Below are positions 45,140-56,820 of a stretch of 64,000 bases of DNA, one piece after another. The notes under the pieces were generated by a model, which worked only from the letters and a program-made list of their open reading frames with translations, did not search any database and had not been told where the DNA came from. The stretch spans positions 62,001 to 126,000 of the forward strand of contig NZ_QOKW01000006.1 in NCBI RefSeq assembly GCF_008365375.1, read 5' to 3'. Each line of letters opens with the position of its first letter. The stretch's first letter is position 1. The position numbers and the translations under genes were made by a program. This DNA comes from Roseomonas genomospecies 6. GTDB taxonomy: Bacteria > Pseudomonadota > Alphaproteobacteria > Azospirillales > Azospirillaceae.

Positions 45140-46168
45140 TTACTTCGGCGTGCCTTTCCACACCTGGAACTGCGGCGTTTCCAACAGCAGGTCGGCGTGA
45201 CCGAAAGCCGTCTTGAACAGCTTGCCCACGCCCGCCGTCCGCTGGGTCACCGCGACCAGAGAGCCGCGCAGCTTCAGATACTGCTTGGTGCCGGCGACCA
45301 GCGCCTCCAGCATCCCGAAATCCTCGTCCTTGCCGCGGTGGAGCGGCGGGTTCGAGACGATCAGCCCGAACCGCTCCCGCGCGCCGAGCCCCGCCAGACC
45401 GTCGCTCAGCACGCATTCCGCGTCCGGCACATTTTGGCGGGCGGCGTGCAGAGCCACCGCGTCGATGTCCAACAGGGTCAGCCGGGCGTCCGGCGTGCGT
45501 TCCCGCACCGCGCGGGCGATCACCCCGGCGCCGCAGCCGAAATCCAAAACGGCGGTGCCCGCCGCAATCTCCGGCAGGACCTGGAGCAGGCATTCCGTGC
45601 CGGCGTCCAGCCGCCCGTGGGCGAACAGGCCCGGATAGGACACCAGATCGAGCGCGCCGTCACGCCCCGGCAGCGGCAGGGCCAGGGTCTCCCGCCAATC
45701 CTCCAGATTGCCCTTGGTCGGAGCGCTGGTCCGGCGGGTTTCGAGGACGCGGGCGCGGCGCTTGATGGCGAGGGTCTCCACCCCGTCCACCAACCCGTCG
45801 AAGCGTTTGGGCGCCGAGGTGATCCCCTCGTCGTTGCTGCCGACGACCCACAGCGGCGCGCCGGTGGGAAGGCGCGCGGCGAGAGCGTGCAGCGCCATCT
45901 CGAAGGCGGCCCAGCCGCGCGGCAGGCGCAGAACGGCGCCGTCGAAGGCTCCATCGGCGGGCCAAGGCGTGGCCGGCTTCCCGTCCAGAGCCAGCCGGCG
46001 CCAGGACACCACCTCCGCTCCACCGTCGGCGAGCGCCTGTTCCATCGCCCCGTCCGCGTCGCCCGCGACGAGAATGCGGCCCTGGGGACGGCGTTCGGCA
46101 AAGAGGTCGGCGGCGACGCCGGCCACGGTGGCTTCCCGGTCACCGGCGCGGTTGGACAAGCGGCTCAC
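45140..46168 (-). CDS. Class I SAM methyltransferase (RsmC/RlmG-like)
   Basis: 342-residue two-domain methyltransferase. The C-terminal half has the SAM site VLDFGCGAGVIARAV and the N-methyltransferase motif IVSNPPLH, typical of 16S or 23S rRNA guanine-N2 methyltransferases (RsmC/RlmG). The N-terminal half (about 1-165) is a degenerate duplicate. GTG 46168 is preceded by GGGAAAG; longer frames upstream would translate the palindromic repeat at 46207-46268 and are rejected. It is convergent to hemB. Confidence 0.82.
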   Translation of the reverse strand: MSRLSNRAGDREATVAGVAADLFAERRPQGRILVAGDADGAMEQALADGGAEVVSWRRLALDGKPATPWPADGAFDGAVLRLPRGWAAFEMALHALAARLPTGAPLWVVGSNDEGITSAPKRFDGLVDGVETLAIKRRARVLETRRTSAPTKGNLEDWRETLALPLPGRDGALDLVSYPGLFAHGRLDAGTECLLQVLPEIAAGTAVLDFGCGAGVIARAVRERTPDARLTLLDIDAVALHAARQNVPDAECVLSDGLAGLGARERFGLIVSNPPLHRGKDEDFGMLEALVAGTKQYLKLRGSLVAVTQRTAGVGKLFKTAFGHADLLLETPQFQVWKGTPK

Positions 46169-46206
46169 GTTCTTTCCCGTCAATGGTCGTGTTGGTGAGG
46201 GACCCC

Positions 46207-46268
46207 CACCACAGAGACACGGAGACACGGAGAAGGCGCGACCTCCGTGTCTCCGTGTCTCCGTGGTG
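46207..46268. repeat. 26-bp imperfect inverted repeat (CACGGAGACACGGAG type)
   Basis: Arms 46207-46232 and 46243-46268 are complementary with one mismatch around a 10-nt loop. Each arm is made of short CACGGAGA units. It resembles the dispersed ACAGAGACACGGAG-type repeats seen across many bacteria and could fold into a long hairpin. It lies between smpB and the methyltransferase gene, non-coding, and just before the methyltransferase start (divergent from nothing, both genes on minus). Confidence 0.85.
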
Positions 46269-46284
46269 AATGTCGTCCTTCGTC

Positions 46285-46761
46285 TCAGCCCCGGTCGCGC
46301 ATCAGCCGAGCCTTGTCGCGCTGCCACGTCCGTTCCTTCTCGGACTCGCGCTTGTCGTGCTTCTTCTTGCCGGCGGCGAGGCCCACCTCGACCTTGGCGA
46401 TGCCGCGGTCGTTGAAGTAGACCGACATCGGGATCAGCGTGATCCCCTTCTGCTTGATGGCGCCCATGAGCTTGCTCAGCTCACGGCGGTGCACCAGCAA
46501 CTTGCGCGGCCGTTTGGTCTCGTGCTGAAGCCAGCGGCCCGCCTGCCCGTATTCCGGGATGTAGGCGTTGAACAGGTACAGTTCCCCGTTCTTGAGGCCG
46601 GCGTACGCCTCGTTGATGCTGGCACGGCCGCCGCGCAACGACTTCACCTCGGTGCCGGTCAGGATCAGACCGGCCTCCAGGGTGTCTTCGATGAAATAGT
46701 CGAAGCGTGCGCGGCGGTTCTGTGCCGCCATGCGCCTTGGTTCGGGCTCGCGGGCGGCCAC
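46285..46761 (-). CDS. smpB: SsrA-binding protein SmpB
   Basis: 158-residue protein that binds tmRNA and delivers it to stalled ribosomes (trans-translation). [40 protein letters not shown] and the lysine-rich C-terminus [20 protein letters not shown] are conserved. The first codon, at 46761, is preceded by GGGAAGGAGG-like purines. It lies 36 bp after dapA on the same strand. The ssrA gene is not in this window. Confidence 0.97.
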   Translation of the reverse strand: MAAREPEPRRMAAQNRRARFDYFIEDTLEAGLILTGTEVKSLRGGRASINEAYAGLKNGELYLFNAYIPEYGQAGRWLQHETKRPRKLLVHRRELSKLMGAIKQKGITLIPMSVYFNDRGIAKVEVGLAAGKKKHDKRESEKERTWQRDKARLMRDRG

Positions 46762-46797
46762 GTATCCTCCTTCCCTAAGGCGGGGTGGTGCCGTCCC

Positions 46798-47673
46798 TTA
46801 GGACAGCACCCCGGCCTTCTTCATCGCATCGCGGACGATGGTCCGCGTGCTCTCCGACGCGGCGACCAGCGGCAGGCGAACCTCGTCCGTGGACTTGCCG
46901 AGCAGGCTGGCGGCGTATTTCACCGGGGCCGGGCTCGTCTCCACGAACATGGAATCGTGCAGCGGGGTCAGCAGGTCGCGGTACTTGTAGGCGGTGGCGA
47001 GATCGCCCTTCCGCCAAGCGTCCTGCATCGCGGCGCACTGGGCCGGCGCGATGTTCGCCGTCACCGAGATGCAGCCGACGCCGCCCTGCGCGTTGAAAGC
47101 CAGAGCCGTCGCGTCCTCGCCCGAAAGCTGGATGAAGTCGGGGCCGACCTCCTGCAGCAGACGGACCGGACGGGCCAGATCGGCCGTGGCGTCCTTCACG
47201 CCGATGATGTTCGGCAGCTTGGCGAGGCGGGCCATCGTTGCCACCGACATATCCACGACACTGCGGCCGGGAATGTTGTAGATAACGATCGGCAAATCCG
47301 CCGCGTCATGGATCGCTTTGAAATGCTGGTACAGACCTTCTTGCGTCGGCTTGTTGTAATAGGGCGTGACCACCAGCGCCGCGGTGGCGCCGGCCTTCTT
47401 CGCGTGCTGGGTCAGCGAGATCGCCTCATCGGTGGAGTTCGATCCGGTGCCGGCGACGACCGGAACCTTCCCGCCCGCGGCCTCGATGCACAGCTCGACG
47501 ACCCGGTTGTGCTCTTCGTGGGAGAGGGTGGGCGACTCGCCCGTGGTGCCGCACGGGACGAGACCGTGGGTGCCCTGCGCAACCTGCCACTCGACGAAGG
47601 ACTGGAAGGCGGCCTCGTCCACTTTCCCGTTTTTAAACGGGGTCAAAAGAGCGACGATGGAACCGTACAACAT
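46798..47673 (-). CDS. dapA: 4-hydroxy-tetrahydrodipicolinate synthase
   Basis: 291-residue aldolase condensing pyruvate and aspartate semialdehyde in lysine and meso-diaminopimelate synthesis. The Schiff-base lysine is K160 ([12 protein letters not shown]), Y132 lies in [12 protein letters not shown], and GTTGES (42-47) binds the carboxylate. ATG 47673 is supported by GGAGG at 7 nt; the GTG at 47682 is inside that site. First gene of the dapA-smpB unit. Confidence 0.96.
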   Translation of the reverse strand: MLYGSIVALLTPFKNGKVDEAAFQSFVEWQVAQGTHGLVPCGTTGESPTLSHEEHNRVVELCIEAAGGKVPVVAGTGSNSTDEAISLTQHAKKAGATAALVVTPYYNKPTQEGLYQHFKAIHDAADLPIVIYNIPGRSVVDMSVATMARLAKLPNIIGVKDATADLARPVRLLQEVGPDFIQLSGEDATALAFNAQGGVGCISVTANIAPAQCAAMQDAWRKGDLATAYKYRDLLTPLHDSMFVETSPAPVKYAASLLGKSTDEVRLPLVAASESTRTIVRDAMKKAGVLS

Positions 47674-47751
47674 GCCTGCCACCTCCGACGGACTTCAAGA
47701 AAAGTGTCGCGCACCTTAGCCGCACCCGTTCCCCCGAGCAAGAGCGCCCGG

Positions 47752-49716
<1,965 letters not shown>

Positions 49717-49726
49717 ATGCTGAACG

Positions 49727-49755
49727 GCTCCCTCTTCCACCGCGGGAGAGGGAGC
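49727..49755 (+). terminator. Stem-loop after slt
   Basis: GCTCCCTCT (49727-49735) pairs perfectly with AGAGGGAGC (49747-49755) across an 11-nt loop. The T-run is lacking, so termination is probably Rho-dependent or the hairpin protects the mRNA end. Confidence 0.5.
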
Positions 49756-49982
49756 AAAGCGCATCTTTCAATGATGAATATTCGAAAGTCTCAAAAGCCG
49801 ACTCATCTCCGTCACAACTCGCAATCAAAAACGTCCCAATTTCGCTCATTTCGTCTGAAGTGGTAACTCTTCTTCCTTCCGGGATGATGAATTGCATTTA
49901 ATGCTCTATTAACCACAAGCCGAGAGAATTCCCACGCACGGACGGACCGTGTTTCTCTTTATTCCGTGATTGGGAGCCTACC

Positions 49983-50210
49983 ATGCCAGCACCGATGGTC
50001 GCCGATGAAGTCCGCCAGGCGTGCCGCATCCACGCGCGCCTTCTGGACGCCTTCATCGCTTTGACGGAACAGGAACTGGCGCAGCTCGCCCCTGGCTTCG
50101 CCGAGGAAAGCCTGATGGAATCGCTGGAGAAGATGCGCGCCGCCCGCAAGAGCTATGGCGCGCTCGGCGGGGTCGTGGCGCTGGAGCTGATGACGTCGAA
50201 CGCCGCTTGA
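49983..50210 (+). CDS. Small helical hypothetical protein
   Basis: 75 residues, unrecognised; mostly helical and hydrophilic with LLDAFIALTEQELAQLAPGF and a Leu/Met-rich tail ending in MTSNAA. It has a good ribosome-binding site (GGGAG at 7 nt) and a composition close to its neighbours. It lies downstream of an AT-rich 225-bp stretch (49757-49982) in which I see no gene, and convergent to mltG. Confidence 0.6.
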   Translation: MPAPMVADEVRQACRIHARLLDAFIALTEQELAQLAPGFAEESLMESLEKMRAARKSYGALGGVVALELMTSNAA

Positions 50211-50255
50211 CCGCCGTCTGATCGCCGTGCCTTCCGACCGGGAACAGGGGACCGC

Positions 50256-51248
50256 TCACTCCTGCGGCGTGTCCCCGTTGCCCGTTTGCCGGCGCTGCAC
50301 CTCGCGCCACTTGGCGACGTTCCGGTTGTGATCGGGCAAGGTCTTCGCAAAGACATGCCCGCCCCCGCCATCGGCGACGAAGTACAGGAAGTCGTGCTTC
50401 TCCGGATGCAAGGCCGCCTGGATGGAGGCTCGCCCCGGATTGGCGATCGGTCCCGGCGGTAGCCCCGCCGCGACATAGGTGTTGTAGGGCGATTCGAACT
50501 TCCAGTCGTTCCGGGTCAAGGCCCGCCCAAGTTCCCCACTGCCATCCGTCAAGGCGTAGATGACCGTCGGGTCGGACTGGAGCTTCATGCCGGATTCCAG
50601 CCGATTCACGAAGACGCCGGCCACCTTGGCGCGCTCCGCCGCGACTCCGGTTTCCTTCTCCACGATGGACGCCATGGTCAGCGCCTGCTGCGGATTTTCG
50701 TAAGGAAGATCCGGACCGCGGTTCTTCCAGGCGTCGTTCAGCGCCTGGGTCATGGCGTGCTGCATGCGCTCGACCAGAGCGGAGCGCGAATCGCCGTAGG
50801 AATAGTGATAGGTTTCCGGCAGCAGGCTTCCGTTCTTCGGAACCGCCTTCAACTCGCCGGTCAGCGCCGACTCGGCGTCGAGCAAGGCCACGACCTGGGC
50901 GGAGGTCAGCCCCTCCGGCACCGTGAAGCGGCGGACCACGGTCTTGCCCTGGTGCAGCATGTCCAGGACACCGTCGATGCTGATCCCCGCCGGGAACGCA
51001 TATTCACCCGCCTTCAGCGGGCCTTCCAGCTTCGCGGCGACCAGGAAGAGGATCGGAGACTCGACGACCCCCGCATCCCCCAAGGTCAGCGCGATGGCTT
51101 CAAGCCCGCTGCCGCGCGGGATCACGACCGTTTCAGCATGCTCCAGTGGTCCGGGGGCCATCACGCGGAGGGCACCCCAGAACACCAAAGCGCTGCCCGC
51201 GGTGAGGACGGACAACGCCCCCGCCGCGATTCGGAGGCCCCAGCCCAT
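50256..51248 (-). CDS. mltG: Endolytic murein transglycosylase MltG (YceG)
   Basis: 330-residue membrane-anchored enzyme that cuts nascent glycan strands. N-terminal TM helix (about 5-28), then a LysM-like domain and the YceG domain; the catalytic Glu is E197 in MASIVEKETG, with VFVNRLESGMKLQSDPTVIY following. It ends the fabD-fabG-acpP-fabF-mltG minus-strand unit, a conserved arrangement in proteobacteria, 26 bp after fabF. Confidence 0.95.
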   Translation of the reverse strand: MGWGLRIAAGALSVLTAGSALVFWGALRVMAPGPLEHAETVVIPRGSGLEAIALTLGDAGVVESPILFLVAAKLEGPLKAGEYAFPAGISIDGVLDMLHQGKTVVRRFTVPEGLTSAQVVALLDAESALTGELKAVPKNGSLLPETYHYSYGDSRSALVERMQHAMTQALNDAWKNRGPDLPYENPQQALTMASIVEKETGVAAERAKVAGVFVNRLESGMKLQSDPTVIYALTDGSGELGRALTRNDWKFESPYNTYVAAGLPPGPIANPGRASIQAALHPEKHDFLYFVADGGGGHVFAKTLPDHNRNVAKWREVQRRQTGNGDTPQE

Positions 51249-51274
51249 CGGCGGTCTCCGCTATGCTTCGCCGC

Positions 51275-52537
51275 TCAGGCGAATTCCTTGAAGACCAGGG
51301 AGGCGTTGGTGCCGCCGAAGCCGAACGAGTTCGACAGAGCGGCCCGCACGCGGCGCTCCTGCGCAACCTTCGGAACGAGGTTGACGCCGAGGCAGCTTTC
51401 CGACGGGTTCTCAAGGTTCAGCGTTGGCGGGACGATGCCGTGGTTGATCGCCTTGATCGAGTAGATGGCCTCGACCGCGCCGGCAGCACCCAGCAGGTGA
51501 CCGATGGCCGACTTGGTGGAGGACATGGCGACGTTGTCCATCGCGCTCCCGAACAGACGCTTCACAGCGCCCAGTTCGATCTCGTCGCCAAGGGGCGTCG
51601 AGGTGCCGTGGGCGTTGACGTAGTCGATGGCCGCCGGCTCCATCCCGGCCCGCTTCAGCGCGTTGCGCATGGAGCGGAAACCGCCGTTGCCGTCTTCCGC
51701 CGGAGCGGAGATGTGGTAGGCGTCGCCCGACATGCCGTAGCCAACCACCTCGGCGTAGATGTGGGCGCCGCGCTTCTTCGCGTGCTCCAGCTCTTCCAGG
51801 ACGACGACACCCGACCCTTCACCGATGACGAAGCCGTCGCGGTCCTTGTCGTAGGGACGCGACGCCTTTTCCGGCGTGTCGTTGAAGGCGGTGGACAGGG
51901 CGCGCATGGCGGCGAAACCACCGACGCCAAGGCGGCTGACCGCCGCTTCCGTGCCGCCGGCGACCATCACGTCCGCGTCACCCAGCATGATCAGGCGCGA
52001 GGCATCGCCGATGGCGTGCGCGCCGGTCGAGCAGGCCGTCACCACCGCGTGGTTCGGACCCTTGAAGCCGTGCTGGATGGAGATGTGGCCGGACGCCAGA
52101 TTGATCAGGCAGGCCGGAATGAAGAAGGGGGAGATGCGGCGCGGACCCTTTTCATGCAAGGTCACCGCACCTTCGGCGATTCCCGGCAGCCCGCCGATGC
52201 CCGAGCCCACCATGACGCCGGTGAGTTCGCGCTCCTCGTCGGTCTGGGGGACCCAGCCGGAATCCTTGATGGCTTCGTGGGCGGCGGCGATGGCGAAGAT
52301 GATGAAATCATCCATCTTCCGCTGGTCCTTCGGCGGAATGAAGGCGTCGGGGTTGAACAACCCATCGCCATCCCCGCGCGGAACCTGCCCGGCAACCTTC
52401 GAGGCCAGATCGGAGGCGTCAAAACCCGTGATGGCGCGGATGCCCGATTGGCCGGCGATCAGACGCTCCCAGTTGAGCTTGTGGCCGACACCGAGCGGCG
52501 TGACCAGACCGAGGCCGGTAACGACGACACGTCTCAT
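51275..52537 (-). CDS. fabF: Beta-ketoacyl-ACP synthase II
   Basis: 420-residue condensing enzyme of type II fatty acid elongation. The catalytic triad is C169 (VVTACSTGAHA), H310 (NAHGTSTPLGD) and H347 (SAIGHLLGAAG). It prefers longer acyl-ACPs and is the temperature-sensitive elongation step. ATG 52537 is 87 bp after acpP, with a hairpin in between that could tune fabF expression. Confidence 0.97.
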   Translation of the reverse strand: MRRVVVTGLGLVTPLGVGHKLNWERLIAGQSGIRAITGFDASDLASKVAGQVPRGDGDGLFNPDAFIPPKDQRKMDDFIIFAIAAAHEAIKDSGWVPQTDEERELTGVMVGSGIGGLPGIAEGAVTLHEKGPRRISPFFIPACLINLASGHISIQHGFKGPNHAVVTACSTGAHAIGDASRLIMLGDADVMVAGGTEAAVSRLGVGGFAAMRALSTAFNDTPEKASRPYDKDRDGFVIGEGSGVVVLEELEHAKKRGAHIYAEVVGYGMSGDAYHISAPAEDGNGGFRSMRNALKRAGMEPAAIDYVNAHGTSTPLGDEIELGAVKRLFGSAMDNVAMSSTKSAIGHLLGAAGAVEAIYSIKAINHGIVPPTLNLENPSESCLGVNLVPKVAQERRVRAALSNSFGFGGTNASLVFKEFA

Positions 52538-52575
52538 GGGGTATTCCTTGACCTTTCCTCGGAAAACTCAGCGAC

Positions 52576-52605
52576 GGCCAGGCCACTTGGTAAAGCTGCC
52601 TGGCC
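52576..52605 (-). promoter_or_regulatory. 8-bp stem-loop between acpP and fabF
   Basis: GGCCAGGC (52576-52583) and GCCTGGCC (52598-52605) pair around a 14-nt loop in the acpP-fabF gap. No T-run follows in the minus direction. It could be a processing or stabilising site for the highly expressed acpP. Confidence 0.45.
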
Positions 52606-52624
52606 CTCTCGCACCATCGCCTTA

Positions 52625-52864
52625 TCAGGCGGCGGCGTTCGCCTTGATGAAGTCGATGGCGTCCTTCACCGTCAGGATCTTCTCGGCGGCGTCGTCCGGA
52701 ATCTCGCAGCCGAACTCTTCCTCGAAAGCCATGACCAGCTCGACCGTGTCGAGGCTGTCGGCGCCGAGATCGTCGATGAAGGAGGCGTTCTCCGTCACCT
52801 TACCTTCCTCGACGCCCAGGTGGTCCACCACGATCTTCTTAACGCGCTCGGCGACATCGCTCAT
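52625..52864 (-). CDS. acpP: Acyl carrier protein
   Basis: 79-residue acidic ACP. The phosphopantetheine serine is S37 in [20 protein letters not shown]. The ATG at 52864 is the accepted start; the frame continues upstream to 52945 but has no ribosome-binding site. It lies between fabG (169 bp gap) and fabF. Confidence 0.98.
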   Translation of the reverse strand: MSDVAERVKKIVVDHLGVEEGKVTENASFIDDLGADSLDTVELVMAFEEEFGCEIPDDAAEKILTVKDAIDFIKANAAA

Positions 52865-53033
52865 TTTTTCAGACCTTCCAATCCTTGAGACCGCTCGGGC
52901 GAATTCGGCCGGTTCAACACGCGGCTGCGTGCCTTCCTGCCACAAAAAGCCCCGTCCGATAACACATTTTAACAGCCTTGACCAGCGCCCGCGGGAGCCG
53001 GTCCGAACCTGTGGTTCAGGCAGCGAATCCGCC

Positions 53034-53771
53034 TCAGATCATGGCCATGCCGCCGTTGATGTGCAGCGTCTGGCCGGTGACATAGGCGGCCTCATCGCTC
53101 GCCAGGTACACGACTCCGGCGGCGATTTCCCCCGGCTCGCCCATGCGGCCGGAAGGAATGGCGGTGAGCAGCTTGTCCTTCTGCTCCGAATTTAGGGCGT
53201 CGGTCATCGCCGTGGTGATGAAACCCGGCGCGACGCAGTTCACGGTGATGCCGCGCGACGCGACCTCCGCGGCCAGCGACTTCGACATGCCGATCATGCC
53301 GGCCTTGGAGGCGGCGTAGTTGGCCTGACCGGGGTTGCCGGTGACGCCGACGATCGAGGTGATGCCGATGATGCGGCCCCAGCGGCGCTTCATCATGCCG
53401 CGCAGAACGGCGCGCGACAGACGGAATGCGGCCGTCAGGTTGACGTCCAGCACCGACTGCCAGTCGTCGTCCTTCATGCGCATGGCAAGCTGGTCGCGGG
53501 TCAAACCGGCGTTGTTGACCAGGATGTCGATCTGGCCGAGCGCGGCCTCCGCATCCTTGGCAAGCTGCTCGGTTCCGGCGGCGTCGGCCAGATTGCCGGG
53601 CACCACGACGGCGCGCTCGCCCAGCTCGGCGGCCAAGGCCTCCAGCGGGGCGACGCGGGTGCCGGACAGGGCGACGGTGGCGCCCTGCGCGTGCAGCGCG
53701 CGGGCGATCTGCGCCCCGATGCCACCCGACGCGCCGGTGACCAGCGCCTTCTTTCCGGTCAGGTCGAACAT
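53034..53771 (-). CDS. fabG: 3-oxoacyl-ACP reductase
   Basis: 245-residue short-chain dehydrogenase, NADPH-dependent first reduction of each elongation cycle. Nucleotide motif TGASGGIG (12-19), NNAG at 86-89, catalytic S139, Y152 and K156 in [20 protein letters not shown]. The ATG at 53771 lies 8 bp after the fabD stop, so the genes are translationally linked. Confidence 0.98.
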   Translation of the reverse strand: MFDLTGKKALVTGASGGIGAQIARALHAQGATVALSGTRVAPLEALAAELGERAVVVPGNLADAAGTEQLAKDAEAALGQIDILVNNAGLTRDQLAMRMKDDDWQSVLDVNLTAAFRLSRAVLRGMMKRRWGRIIGITSIVGVTGNPGQANYAASKAGMIGMSKSLAAEVASRGITVNCVAPGFITTAMTDALNSEQKDKLLTAIPSGRMGEPGEIAAGVVYLASDEAAYVTGQTLHINGGMAMI

Positions 53772-53779
53772 GGAATGCC

Positions 53780-54736
53780 TCACAGGGTCTTCAGGAACGA
53801 TTCGACGTCGGCGGGCCCCTGGACGGAGGTGCCGGCCAATTCCTTGTCGATGCGCTTGGCGAGACCCGACAGCACCTTGCCAGAACCGAGCTCCACCAGC
53901 GTGTCGACGCCCTGCTCCTTCATATAGAGCACGCTCTCGCGCCAGCGGACCATCCCGGTCACCTGCTCCACCAGAAGGCGGCGGATCTCGTTGGGGTCCG
54001 AGACGGCAAAGGCCGTCACGTTGGCGACCACCGGAACCTCCGGGGCGCCGATCGTCACGGCGGCGAGCGCCTCGGCCATGGCGTCGGCGGCCGGCTGCAT
54101 CAGCGGGCAATGGAAGGGCGCGCTGACCGGCAGACGCACGGTGCGCTTCAGCCCGCGTTCCGCCGCGATCAGTATCGCCCGGTCGATGGCCTCGGCGTGG
54201 CCGGAGATCACCACCTGACCCGACGAGTTGTCGTTGGCGACGGTGCAGACCTCGTTCTGGCCCGCAGGGTTTTGAGCGGCATCGGCCGCGATGGCCTGGG
54301 CCTGCTCCAGCTCGGCGCCCAGAAGGGCGGCCATGGCGCCCTGCCCGACCGGAACCGCCTTCTGCATGGCCTGACCGCGCAGCTTCAGCAGGCGCGCGGT
54401 GTCGGCCACGGTGAAGGCGCCGGCGGCGCAGAGGGCCGAATATTCGCCGAGCGAGTGGCCGGCGACGAAGGCGGCGTGCTTGGAGAGGTCGAGCCCGCCC
54501 TGGTCCTTCAGCACCCGCAGAACCGCGATGCTCACGGCCATCAGGGCCGGCTGGGCGTTCTCGGTCAGGGTCAGGTCGGCCTCGGGGCCTTCGAACATCA
54601 GGCGGGACAGGCGCTGGTTCAACGCGTCGTCCACCTCTTCGAAGGTGTGCCGCGCGACCTCGAACGCCTCGGCCAGCTCGCGGCCCATGCCGACGGCTTG
54701 GCTGCCCTGGCCCGGAAAGACGAACGCCCTGGTCAT
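53780..54736 (-). CDS. fabD: Malonyl-CoA:ACP transacylase
   Basis: 318-residue transferase loading malonate on ACP. Active site S95 in VAGHSLGEY, the partner His in SAPFHCPLM, and the QxGQG-like start (FVFPGQGSQAVGMG) are present. First gene of the fab unit on the minus strand; the promoter is in the region 54737-54830, opposite rpsF. Confidence 0.97.
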   Translation of the reverse strand: MTRAFVFPGQGSQAVGMGRELAEAFEVARHTFEEVDDALNQRLSRLMFEGPEADLTLTENAQPALMAVSIAVLRVLKDQGGLDLSKHAAFVAGHSLGEYSALCAAGAFTVADTARLLKLRGQAMQKAVPVGQGAMAALLGAELEQAQAIAADAAQNPAGQNEVCTVANDNSSGQVVISGHAEAIDRAILIAAERGLKRTVRLPVSAPFHCPLMQPAADAMAEALAAVTIGAPEVPVVANVTAFAVSDPNEIRRLLVEQVTGMVRWRESVLYMKEQGVDTLVELGSGKVLSGLAKRIDKELAGTSVQGPADVESFLKTL

Positions 54737-55118
54737 GCTGTCTGGAAACCCTAATAAATAGGCACGCCACCAGCGGCGCTGCCGTTGAATTCGGCGACAG
54801 TCATACCCTGCCGTTCGGGCAAGTCAAGCGATGCTCAACGTTGAAGGGCTGGAATTGGTGCCTTTCTGTTGCATTTCCGGCGCTTTTTCATTGCTGCGAT
54901 GCAGCGGCGACAGGAAGGAAGGGGCACTCCGGGCCGCGGAAAGCGGAATCGCCGGGCGGCTCATGTTTCCGCTTGTCCGGGTAGGGCTTTTGTGCATACT
55001 GCGCCGCTTCATAACTCCTTGCCGGCGGCCCGCGTGCCACCGGCTAGGCCCGGGCGGCTGATCCTGTCCATAGGGGATGGGGCGCAGCGCCGGACCATGA
55101 ACAGCCATGGGGAGTAAG
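54737..55118. promoter_or_regulatory. fabD / rpsF intergenic region
   Basis: 382 bp holding both divergent promoters and the rpsF leader. A TTGTCC (54973-54978), 16-bp spacer, CATACT (54995-55000) pair is a plausible sigma-70 promoter for rpsF. The 120-nt leader after it contains GCGCAGCGCCGGAC and could bind S6:S18, but a match to that RNA motif is not certain. Upstream ORFs in this stretch are not supported. Confidence 0.45.
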
Positions 55119-55556
55119 ATGGCTCTTTACGAGTGCGTGCTGATCGCGCGCCAGGACATCTCGGCCGCCCAGGCCGAGCAGCTCGGCGAGCAGTTCGCCC
55201 AGATCATCCGCGACAACGGCGGTCAGGTCGTCAAGACCGAATACTGGGGTCTGAAGACGCTCACCTACAAGATCAAGAAGAACCGCAAGGGTCACTACAC
55301 CCTGTTCAACCTTGACGCCCCCGCCGCCGCCGTCCTGGAGATGGAGCGGAACATGGGCATCAACGAGGACGTGCTGCGCTTCATGACCGTCCGCGTCGAC
55401 GCGCTGGACGCCAACCCGTCGGTGATGATGCAGAGCCGCGGCGAGCGTGGCGACCGCGGTGATCGCGGCGACCGCGGCCCGCGCCGCTTCGAGGATCGTG
55501 GCCCGCGCCCGCCGCGCCGCCAGGAACCCACCGTTGCCGAAGGGGAGAACGCTTAA
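55119..55556 (+). CDS. rpsF: 30S ribosomal protein S6
   Basis: 145-residue ribosomal protein; [20 protein letters not shown] and [20 protein letters not shown] are typical. The C-terminal tail has [13 protein letters not shown] from short in-frame repeats, longer than in E. coli. ATG 55119 has GGGGAG upstream; the in-frame start at 55107 is less good. First gene of the rpsF-rpsR-DUF2232-rplI operon. Confidence 0.97.
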   Translation: MALYECVLIARQDISAAQAEQLGEQFAQIIRDNGGQVVKTEYWGLKTLTYKIKKNRKGHYTLFNLDAPAAAVLEMERNMGINEDVLRFMTVRVDALDANPSVMMQSRGERGDRGDRGDRGPRRFEDRGPRPPRRQEPTVAEGENA

Positions 55557-55829
55557 ATGTCCGACAAGCAGACCTCGGGCGCTCCGGCCCGTTCCGGTGG
55601 CGGTCCCCGCCGTCCGTTCTTCCGCCGCCGCAAGACCTGCCCGTTCTCGGGCGCGAACGCTCCGGCGATCGACTACAAGGACGTCAAGCTCCTGTCCCGC
55701 TTCATCTCCGAGCGTGGCAAGATCGTGCCGAGCCGCATCACCGCGGTTTCCGCGAAGAAGCAGCGCGAACTCGCCCGCGCCATCAAGCGCGCCCGTTTCC
55801 TGGCCCTGCTTCCCTACGTGGTGAAGTAA
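55557..55829 (+). CDS. rpsR: 30S ribosomal protein S18
   Basis: 90-residue S18, binding with S6 on the 30S platform. [20 protein letters not shown] and [24 protein letters not shown] segments match. Starts immediately after the rpsF stop with no gap, so strongly coupled. Confidence 0.98.
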   Translation: MSDKQTSGAPARSGGGPRRPFFRRRKTCPFSGANAPAIDYKDVKLLSRFISERGKIVPSRITAVSAKKQRELARAIKRARFLALLPYVVK

Positions 55830-55863
55830 GGACCCGAAGCGGACACTAGGCAAAGGTGTTCCC

Positions 55864-56820
55864 ATGGCCTCGCCCCTGGCCGCCCCTCTGGCGGCTGCCA
55901 TCGGTGTCGGCGTGGTCAGCGCGTTCTTCTACCTCGCCGTCCTGTTCGGCGGGTTCGGGGCGCTGATCCTGGGCTATCTGGCGCCGCTGCCATTGTTCCT
56001 CGCGGGACTGTGGCTCGGCTCCACCGCCTCCCTTCTCGCCGGTGCGGCGGGGACGGTGGCGGTCCTGGCGGTGTCGTCCAGCCTTCTGGTGTCTCTCGCC
56101 TATCTGGTGACCGCGGCTGTCCCGGTCATGCTGGTGGTGCGGCAGGCGCTTCTGGCGCGGACGGCTTCCGACGGGAGTGTGGAATGGTATCCTCCGGGCC
56201 GGCTCCTGATGGCGCTGACCGGAATGGGACTGGCGGGCCTTCTGGGTGCCGCGGTTCTGACGCTCGATCAGCCCGGCGGGCTGGAGGGCGCGGTGCGGGA
56301 AACGCTGGGCCGCATGGCGGACCAGATGTTCTCCGCACAGGGCCAGCCGGCCCCGGACCCGCAGGACATCTGGATGGCCGAGGTGTTGCCGGGCTTCGCG
56401 GTGATCTCATGGCTCGTCATGACGATCGTCAACGGAGCCCTGGCGCAGGGCGCCCTGATGCGGTTCGGCCGCAACCGGCGCCCCGCCATGCGGCTGGACG
56501 ACCTGGAACTGCCCCGGTGGCTCGCCACCGCGTTCCTGGCGGCCATGCTGGCGGCCTCCCTGGCGCCGGACCCGGTCGGGTTCCTCGCGGTCAACGCCGC
56601 GCTGATCCTGGCCCTGCCATTCGCCTTTGCCGGGCTTTCGGTGGTGCATGCATTCGCCCGAAGCCGGTCGGCCAAGCTGCCGATCCTCGTCGGGTTTTAC
56701 ATGTTCCTGTTTCTTTTCGGTTGGCCGATCGTGCTGATGGTCGGTCTGGGCATGATCGAGCAATGGATTGGGCTGCGTCGCCGTCTCCGGCCCGCCGGCC
56801 CCGATCAGGAGGACGAGTGA
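55864..56820 (+). CDS. DUF2232 membrane protein
   Basis: 318-residue protein with about eight hydrophobic helices, DUF2232 family, commonly found between rpsR and rplI in alphaproteobacteria. It is probably an inner-membrane protein of unknown function. [15 protein letters not shown] is the conserved C-terminal end. The start is 34 bp after rpsR and the stop overlaps the rplI start (TGATG), so it is part of the ribosomal operon. Confidence 0.9.
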   Translation: MASPLAAPLAAAIGVGVVSAFFYLAVLFGGFGALILGYLAPLPLFLAGLWLGSTASLLAGAAGTVAVLAVSSSLLVSLAYLVTAAVPVMLVVRQALLARTASDGSVEWYPPGRLLMALTGMGLAGLLGAAVLTLDQPGGLEGAVRETLGRMADQMFSAQGQPAPDPQDIWMAEVLPGFAVISWLVMTIVNGALAQGALMRFGRNRRPAMRLDDLELPRWLATAFLAAMLAASLAPDPVGFLAVNAALILALPFAFAGLSVVHAFARSRSAKLPILVGFYMFLFLFGWPIVLMVGLGMIEQWIGLRRRLRPAGPDQEDE

